A DNA stretch of 8,482 nt from an uncultured Lachnospiraceae bacterium. Its GTDB lineage: Bacteria > Bacillota > Clostridia > Lachnospirales > Lachnospiraceae. Each line of letters begins with the position of its first letter. Within the stretch, counting starts at the first letter, position 1. Shown in pieces: positions 5,038-8,482 of this stretch. The stretch spans positions 1-8,482 of the forward strand of contig CAMWSA010000148.1 of the NCBI GenBank assembly GCA_947176785.1. The letters run 5' to 3'. The translations under genes were made by a program, and so were the position numbers. Below the pieces are notes generated by a model. The model was not told the DNA's origin. It was given only the letters and a program-made list of their open reading frames with translations, and did no database searches.

Positions 5038-5090
5038 GCACACTGCTGAATATCCGTCCGCTTGGGGCGGCCGGACATCCCGCAGTGTAC
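5038..5090 (-). terminator. Long stem-loop 20 nt after the CdaR-type regulator gene
   Basis: Arms 5038-5056 and 5072-5090 match at 15 of 19 positions as inverted copies. In minus-strand RNA three of the four mismatches become G-U pairs, so the structure fits transcription from the regulator gene better than the opposite strand. An inner CCGC/GCGG stem (5058-5061 with 5067-5070) extends it. It begins 20 nt past the stop codon. No U-run follows, so it may be a factor-assisted terminator or a 3'-end protecting hairpin rather than an intrinsic terminator. Confidence 0.5.
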
Positions 5091-5109
5091 TATGTGGGAA
5101 CATGCTGTT

Positions 5110-6198
5110 TTAAAACTCCAGCGAATCCAGATATTTCATATAATTCACCACCATCAGCGCAATCTTAAAGGTCAGCGCATCATCGAAATTGCGCAGATCC
5201 AGCCCTGTACTTTTCTGAATCTTCTCAATCCGGTACACCAGCGTATTGCGGTGTACGAACAGCTGCCGGGAGGTCTCCGACACATTCAGGTTGTTATCAA
5301 AAAACTTATTGATTGTGGTCAATGTCTCCTCATCCAGATCAATGGGTAAATTCTCCCCAAATATCTCCTCTATGAAAATCCTGCACAGGTTCACGGGCAG
5401 TTGATAAATCAATCGTCCGATGCCCAGCGTACTGTAAGCCACCACATTGCGCTCCGCGTAAAAGATCTTGCCCACATCCAGAGCCAATTTGGCTTCCTTG
5501 TAGGACTTGGACACATCCTTCAACTCCTGCACTACGGTGCCGAAAGCCACCCGCACATTCAGCATGGCCTCCGCATTCATCATTGCCACGATCGTATGCG
5601 CCACATCGCACAGATTCTCGTATGTGACAGCCGGATCCAGGGACTTGATCAGAATCACATTGGTCTCGTCAACCGCCGTGATATAGTCCCCGCTCTGGGA
5701 AGAAAACATCCCTTTCAGCAACTCCGTTACAATATTGTCCTTCTCCAGCCTGGTTTCTATCAGGAACACCGCCCTGGGAGCCGCCACCTCCACATGGAGT
5801 TTCTTGGCCCGATTGTAAATATCTACCAGCAGTAAGTTATCCAACAGCAGATTTTGGAAAAAATTGTTTCGGTCAAACCTCTCCTTATAGGCAATTGTCA
5901 GGTTCTGGATCTGACATACGGCAATCTTCCCTACCATATACACATCATCCCCGGCCCCGCGGGCCACCAAAACATAGAGCAAATCCCCCTCATCTAAAAT
6001 CTTAAGCAGATGATGGGGGCCGATGACCTGGCTGTCAGCCGGCGACGAGGCAAAGCCGCTGATCAGCCCCCCCTGTATTTCCTTCAAGTCAGTGGTTGCG
6101 GCGATCACAGTGGCGGAAGGGTCATACACACACAGATCCACCTTGGTGATTGCCTTTAGTTCGTCTATACTTGTCTGAATGATCTGACTAGATATCAT
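5110..6198 (-). CDS. CdaR/PucR-type transcriptional regulator
   Basis: The 362-residue protein has an N-terminal sensor-like region (about 1-100, VDLCVYDPSATVIAAT and YMVGKIAVCQI), a GGDEF-like middle domain (about 140-250, VRVAFGTVVQELKDVSKSYKEAKLAL) and a C-terminal helix-turn-helix of the PucR/CdaR class (about 305-350, NVSETSRQLFVHRNTLVYRIEKIQ...GLDLRNFDDAL). Relatives activate sugar-diacid or purine genes in other bacteria; the ligand here is unknown. The start at 6198 has a GGAGGAG site very close upstream (6201-6207). The gene lies 142 bp after the ATPase gene, whose terminator stands between, so it probably has its own promoter. A 7-bp inverted repeat ATATGTC/GACATAT (6266-6272, 6287-6293) in that gap could be an autoregulatory site. 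Next to a sugar ABC ATPase, control of carbohydrate uptake is a fair guess. Confidence 0.88.
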   Translation of the reverse strand: MISSQIIQTSIDELKAITKVDLCVYDPSATVIAATTDLKEIQGGLISGFASSPADSQVIGPHHLLKILDEGDLLYVLVARGAGDDVYMVGKIAVCQIQNLTIAYKERFDRNNFFQNLLLDNLLLVDIYNRAKKLHVEVAAPRAVFLIETRLEKDNIVTELLKGMFSSQSGDYITAVDETNVILIKSLDPAVTYENLCDVAHTIVAMMNAEAMLNVRVAFGTVVQELKDVSKSYKEAKLALDVGKIFYAERNVVAYSTLGIGRLIYQLPVNLCRIFIEEIFGENLPIDLDEETLTTINKFFDNNLNVSETSRQLFVHRNTLVYRIEKIQKSTGLDLRNFDDALTFKIALMVVNYMKYLDSLEF

Positions 6199-6214
6199 AA
6201 CTCCTCCTATTTAA

Positions 6215-6230
6215 AGTTCCGCATGTTCCC
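6215..6230 (-). repeat. 16-bp motif in the CdaR-type gene leader, paired with 4973-4988
   Basis: GGGAACATGCGGAACT on the minus strand, 17-32 bp before the start codon and so probably within the mRNA leader next to the ribosome binding site. It matches the upstream region of the next minus-strand gene at 15 of 16 positions. Confidence 0.3.
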
Positions 6231-6294
6231 GGCCCTCAATGCCAGCGCTCAACATCTGGCCGATCATATGTCTCCATAAAACCGGTGACATATA

Positions 6295-6327
6295 TTATAA
6301 AAAGAGGTGCTGGAAACCAGCACCTCT
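6295..6327 (-). terminator. Intrinsic terminator of the ABC ATPase gene
   Basis: On the minus strand a perfect 11-bp stem (AGAGGTGCTGG / CCAGCACCTCT, 6303-6313 with 6317-6327) with a 3-nt loop is followed by a run of U residues (plus-strand A at 6299-6303). It starts 14 nt after the stop codon at 6341 and is a textbook rho-independent terminator. It separates the ATPase transcript from the regulator gene. Confidence 0.93.
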
Positions 6328-6340
6328 CTGGGCAATCTCA

Positions 6341-7453
6341 CTAATTGGTAATGATCTGCTCGGTCTCTTTGTCAAATACATGGATCTTCTCAACATCCAG
6401 AGCGAACTTCACAACATCGCCAGGTCTTGCAGTTGTACGGGAGTCTACTCTTGCAGTCATCGGGAAGGTATCCAGATCAAAGTATAAGTAAACCTCCGCA
6501 CCCAGCAGTTCGTATACCTTAATGGTAGACTCAAATACACTGTTGGGAGATTCCTTGATAAATGCTTCAGAATCATATACATCCTCAGGACGGATACCAA
6601 AAGTAACAACCTTTTGATCGTAGCCGCCGTCAATGATCTTCTTGGACTTAGCGGGAGGCAGAGGAATGCTGTGTCCAGCGATCTCCAGGTTTGCAACGTC
6701 GCCGGTAACCTTGATGGTTGCATCCAGGAAGTTCATCTGAGGAGAACCCATGAATCCTGCTACAAACAGGTTCTGAGGCTTCTGATACAGATTCTGAGGA
6801 GTATCTACCTGCTGAACAACACCGTCCTTCATAACAACGATTCTGGTACCCAGGGTCATAGCCTCGGTCTGGTCATGTGTAACGTAGATAATTGTGGTAC
6901 CCAGTCTCTGATGCAGCTTGGAGATTTCAACACGCATCTGTACACGCAGCTTGGCATCCAGGTTGGACAGAGGCTCATCCATCAGGAATACCTTGGGGTT
7001 ACGCACGATAGCACGTCCCATAGCCACACGCTGTCTCTGACCACCGGACAGAGCCTTGGGCTTACGATCCAGCAGCTTCTCCAGATCCAGGATCTTGGCG
7101 GCTTCCTTAACCATCTTGTCGATCTGGTCCTTGGGAACCTTTCTCAGCTTCAGGCCAAACGCCATGTTGTCATATACGGACATATGAGGATACAGAGCGT
7201 AGTTCTGAAATACCATTGCAATATCCCTGTCCTTGGGCTCTACATCGTTTACAACCCTATCACCAATCTTTAACTCACCGGAGGAGATATCTTCCAGGCC
7301 CGCAATCATACGAAGAGTGGTAGACTTACCACAGCCGGAAGGACCAACGAAGATAATGAACTCCTGATCTGCGATCTCAAGGTTAAAATTCTTAACTGCC
7401 TCAAAACCATTGGGATATACCTTGCAGATATTCTTTAAAGATAAACTAGCCAT
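6341..7453 (-). CDS. ugpC: Carbohydrate ABC transporter ATPase, MsmX/UgpC family
   Basis: The 370-residue ATPase powers ABC sugar importers from the cytoplasmic face. All motifs are present: Walker A GPSGCGKST (37-45), Q-loop Gln83, signature LSGGQ (135-139), Walker B VFLMDE (155-160), the D-loop SNLD and H-loop His193. Residues from about 240 form the MalK/UgpC-type regulatory TOBE region. Length fits the family. No binding protein or permease gene is adjacent, as is common for the shared MsmX/MsmK ATPase that serves several importers. The annotation name UgpC does not imply glycerol-phosphate transport. The start follows AAAGGAG by 7 nt. The coding sequence looks less GC-rich and more uniform in codon choice than its neighbours, which suggests high expression. 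It ends at a strong intrinsic terminator and is apparently monocistronic, with a 231-bp gap upstream. Confidence 0.94.
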   Translation of the reverse strand: MASLSLKNICKVYPNGFEAVKNFNLEIADQEFIIFVGPSGCGKSTTLRMIAGLEDISSGELKIGDRVVNDVEPKDRDIAMVFQNYALYPHMSVYDNMAFGLKLRKVPKDQIDKMVKEAAKILDLEKLLDRKPKALSGGQRQRVAMGRAIVRNPKVFLMDEPLSNLDAKLRVQMRVEISKLHQRLGTTIIYVTHDQTEAMTLGTRIVVMKDGVVQQVDTPQNLYQKPQNLFVAGFMGSPQMNFLDATIKVTGDVANLEIAGHSIPLPPAKSKKIIDGGYDQKVVTFGIRPEDVYDSEAFIKESPNSVFESTIKVYELLGAEVYLYFDLDTFPMTARVDSRTTARPGDVVKFALDVEKIHVFDKETEQIITN

Positions 7454-7587
7454 AAAATAACTCCTTTCATAAATAGAAAATTATTTTCTGTTGACGCAAC
7501 AATATGCATCACTACAACCTTGAACTAAGTATACCTAAATCTCTGTTGAAATTCTATGCCACTATTCCACAAAGATTTCGTTCCCGA

Positions 7588-7606
7588 TTGTGGGAATTGC
7601 TCACAA
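7588..7606. promoter_or_regulatory. Operator-like dyad upstream of the ABC ATPase gene
   Basis: TTGTGGGAA-T-TGCTCACAA is an imperfect 19-bp dyad (7 of 9 positions). A CCACAA at 7567-7572 and another at 7639-7644 repeat the half-site, and 7567-7572 also pairs with TTGTGG (7588-7593). It lies about 135-153 bp before the ATPase start. A minus-strand TATACT (7528-7533) between them could be a -10, but its -35 is poor. Without a central CG it is not a good CcpA cre site. A LacI-family or other repressor site is possible. I see no gene in the 7454-7684 gap. Confidence 0.3.
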
Positions 7607-7684
7607 ATCCTTATGTTTTTTATTTTCACTGGCATTTTCCACAAAACATATTTTCCATATTGGACATATTTCACAGTCTCCAGC

Positions 7685-8395
7685 CTATATTTTTTCCTCC
7701 AGGGTGGCATCCAGCTTGTCATGGAAAATTTTCTCTCCGTCGTCTTCCTGCTCTTCATCCCTCCCCACACCATTGGCCTCATTGATTCTGTCCTCCAGCT
7801 TCAGGAAAAATTTATTGTACATTTTCGCCGACAAAAAGGCTGGCAGCGTAATGCCAAAGAGCATAACCAGAGGAAATACATTGGGCACAAATATCACCAG
7901 CGCCATGGGGAACAGGTACAACACCAGCATCACCACGCTCTTGGGAGCCTGCAAAATGCTCATTGCCAAAGCATTCTTGATTGTGCGGAATACCGGGTTG
8001 GCAAACTTGGCCTGGGCCGGGAACACAAACAGCAGCGTAAAGACGGCGAAGATGGTAATGGCCCCCATGATTGCCTGAAATACCGCATGGAATTCCGTCT
8101 CTGAAGTACGCATGATGTAAAAATCCCCTCCCAGGATCAGTCCCACGGCCAACATGATCAGCCAGATAGCCGTGGACTGCCAAAAATTTTCCTTGAACGC
8201 TTTAAAATACCCCCTGACAATATAGCACTCCTCATCCCGCACGATCTTCAACACCTGATAGTGCATGGCTGTGAGGGCTGCGCCGGTTGTTACCAGCGGA
8301 ATCATGCAGACAACGGTCAGCAGATTCAGGATCATCAGGTCCGCCACCTTGTTCATGATCTGCATAAAGGGGCTGTCAATGTTTAAGAATCTCAT
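7685..8395 (-). CDS. YesL/DUF624 family membrane protein
   Basis: The 236-residue protein shows the YesL-family opening MRFLNIDSPFMQIMNKVADLMILNLL and the conserved QVLKIVRDEECYIVRGYFKAFKENFWQST. Hydrophobic segments at about 16-44, 73-93, 104-128, 150-170 and 172-193 predict five membrane helices. An acidic tail (203-236, GRDEEQEDDGEK) is probably cytoplasmic. In Bacillus yesL sits beside a sugar ABC transporter and two-component system of the rhamnogalacturonan cluster, but the biochemical role is not known. Here it precedes the sugar ATPase gene by 231 bp, on the same strand. The start at 8395 has AGGAAAAGT upstream. No intrinsic terminator is evident after its stop. Confidence 0.88.
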   Translation of the reverse strand: MRFLNIDSPFMQIMNKVADLMILNLLTVVCMIPLVTTGAALTAMHYQVLKIVRDEECYIVRGYFKAFKENFWQSTAIWLIMLAVGLILGGDFYIMRTSETEFHAVFQAIMGAITIFAVFTLLFVFPAQAKFANPVFRTIKNALAMSILQAPKSVVMLVLYLFPMALVIFVPNVFPLVMLFGITLPAFLSAKMYNKFFLKLEDRINEANGVGRDEEQEDDGEKIFHDKLDATLEEKI

Positions 8396-8412
8396 ACTTT
8401 TCCTACGTCCTT

Positions 8413-8442
8413 TCTATATAGAGTCACGCATTTTCCCTTCAA
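8413..8442 (-). promoter_or_regulatory. Possible promoter of the YesL-family gene
   Basis: On the minus strand TTGAAG (8437-8442) is followed after 16 bp by TATATA (8415-8420), or after 18 bp by TATAGA (8413-8418). Either would start transcription near 8406-8409 and leave a leader of only about 12 nt, with the ribosome binding site at its very 5' end. That is tight, so a promoter further upstream or an operon is also possible. Confidence 0.35.
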
Positions 8443-8482
8443 GCACACATCGCCTGCGAAGAATACAAGGCCGCTTGGGCGG

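Noticed and set aside
5096..5105. GGGAACATGC as an inverted repeat flanking the regulator gene with 6221-6230
   Set aside because: Dozens of exact 10-mer pairs are expected by chance in a window of this size.
6614..7273. 219-codon plus-strand frame over the ABC ATPase gene
   Set aside because: Shadow frame; the opposite strand carries every ABC motif.
8469..8482. Partial GCCGCTTGGGCGG hairpin at the right edge
   Set aside because: It is cut by the window end and too short to name; only its likeness to 5058-5070 is noted.

Overview
The window looks like a chromosomal segment of a gut-type Clostridia bacterium, most likely Lachnospiraceae (Bacillota). The reasons are AGGAGG-type ribosome binding sites, a B. 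subtilis-like SRP RNA core near tadA, a flavin reductase-rubredoxin fusion of the anaerobe Hrb type, a CdaR-type regulator beside a MsmX/UgpC-type sugar ABC ATPase, and a two-domain protein of a kind I associate with Lachnospiraceae. Nothing looks like a phage, plasmid, CRISPR array or known insertion sequence.

Left part (1-2081): the window opens inside a tandem array of 46-bp repeats whose last partial copy folds into a long imperfect hairpin. tadA (tRNA adenosine deaminase, +) follows. It overlaps, tail to tail by 26 bp, a minus-strand flavin reductase-rubredoxin gene. The 484-bp gap upstream of that gene holds several inverted repeats and a diverged relative of the left-end repeat. It ends in a good promoter for ffs, the SRP RNA, a 165-nt form that appears to lack the Alu domain. 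tadA near ffs recalls the Bacillus order tadA-ffs-dnaX, but here the redox gene separates them and dnaX is not the next gene.

Middle (2173-4890): a PflX-like radical SAM protein (+) converges on a 569-residue minus-strand protein. That protein has conserved N- and C-terminal domains around fifteen decapeptide repeats and a low-complexity linker. A stem-loop covers both stop codons.

Right part (5038-8482): three minus-strand genes, in transcription order a YesL/DUF624 membrane protein, the MsmX/UgpC-type ATPase with a clear intrinsic terminator, and a CdaR/PucR-type regulator. They suggest carbohydrate uptake and its control. The ATPase probably serves importers whose binding and permease subunits are elsewhere.

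I see no convincing new multi-gene system. The most unusual items are the decapeptide-repeat protein, the repeat/hairpin element at the left end with its diverged relative before ffs, and the stacked hairpins in the redox gene leader. Chance estimates quoted below assume equal base frequencies and are rough.
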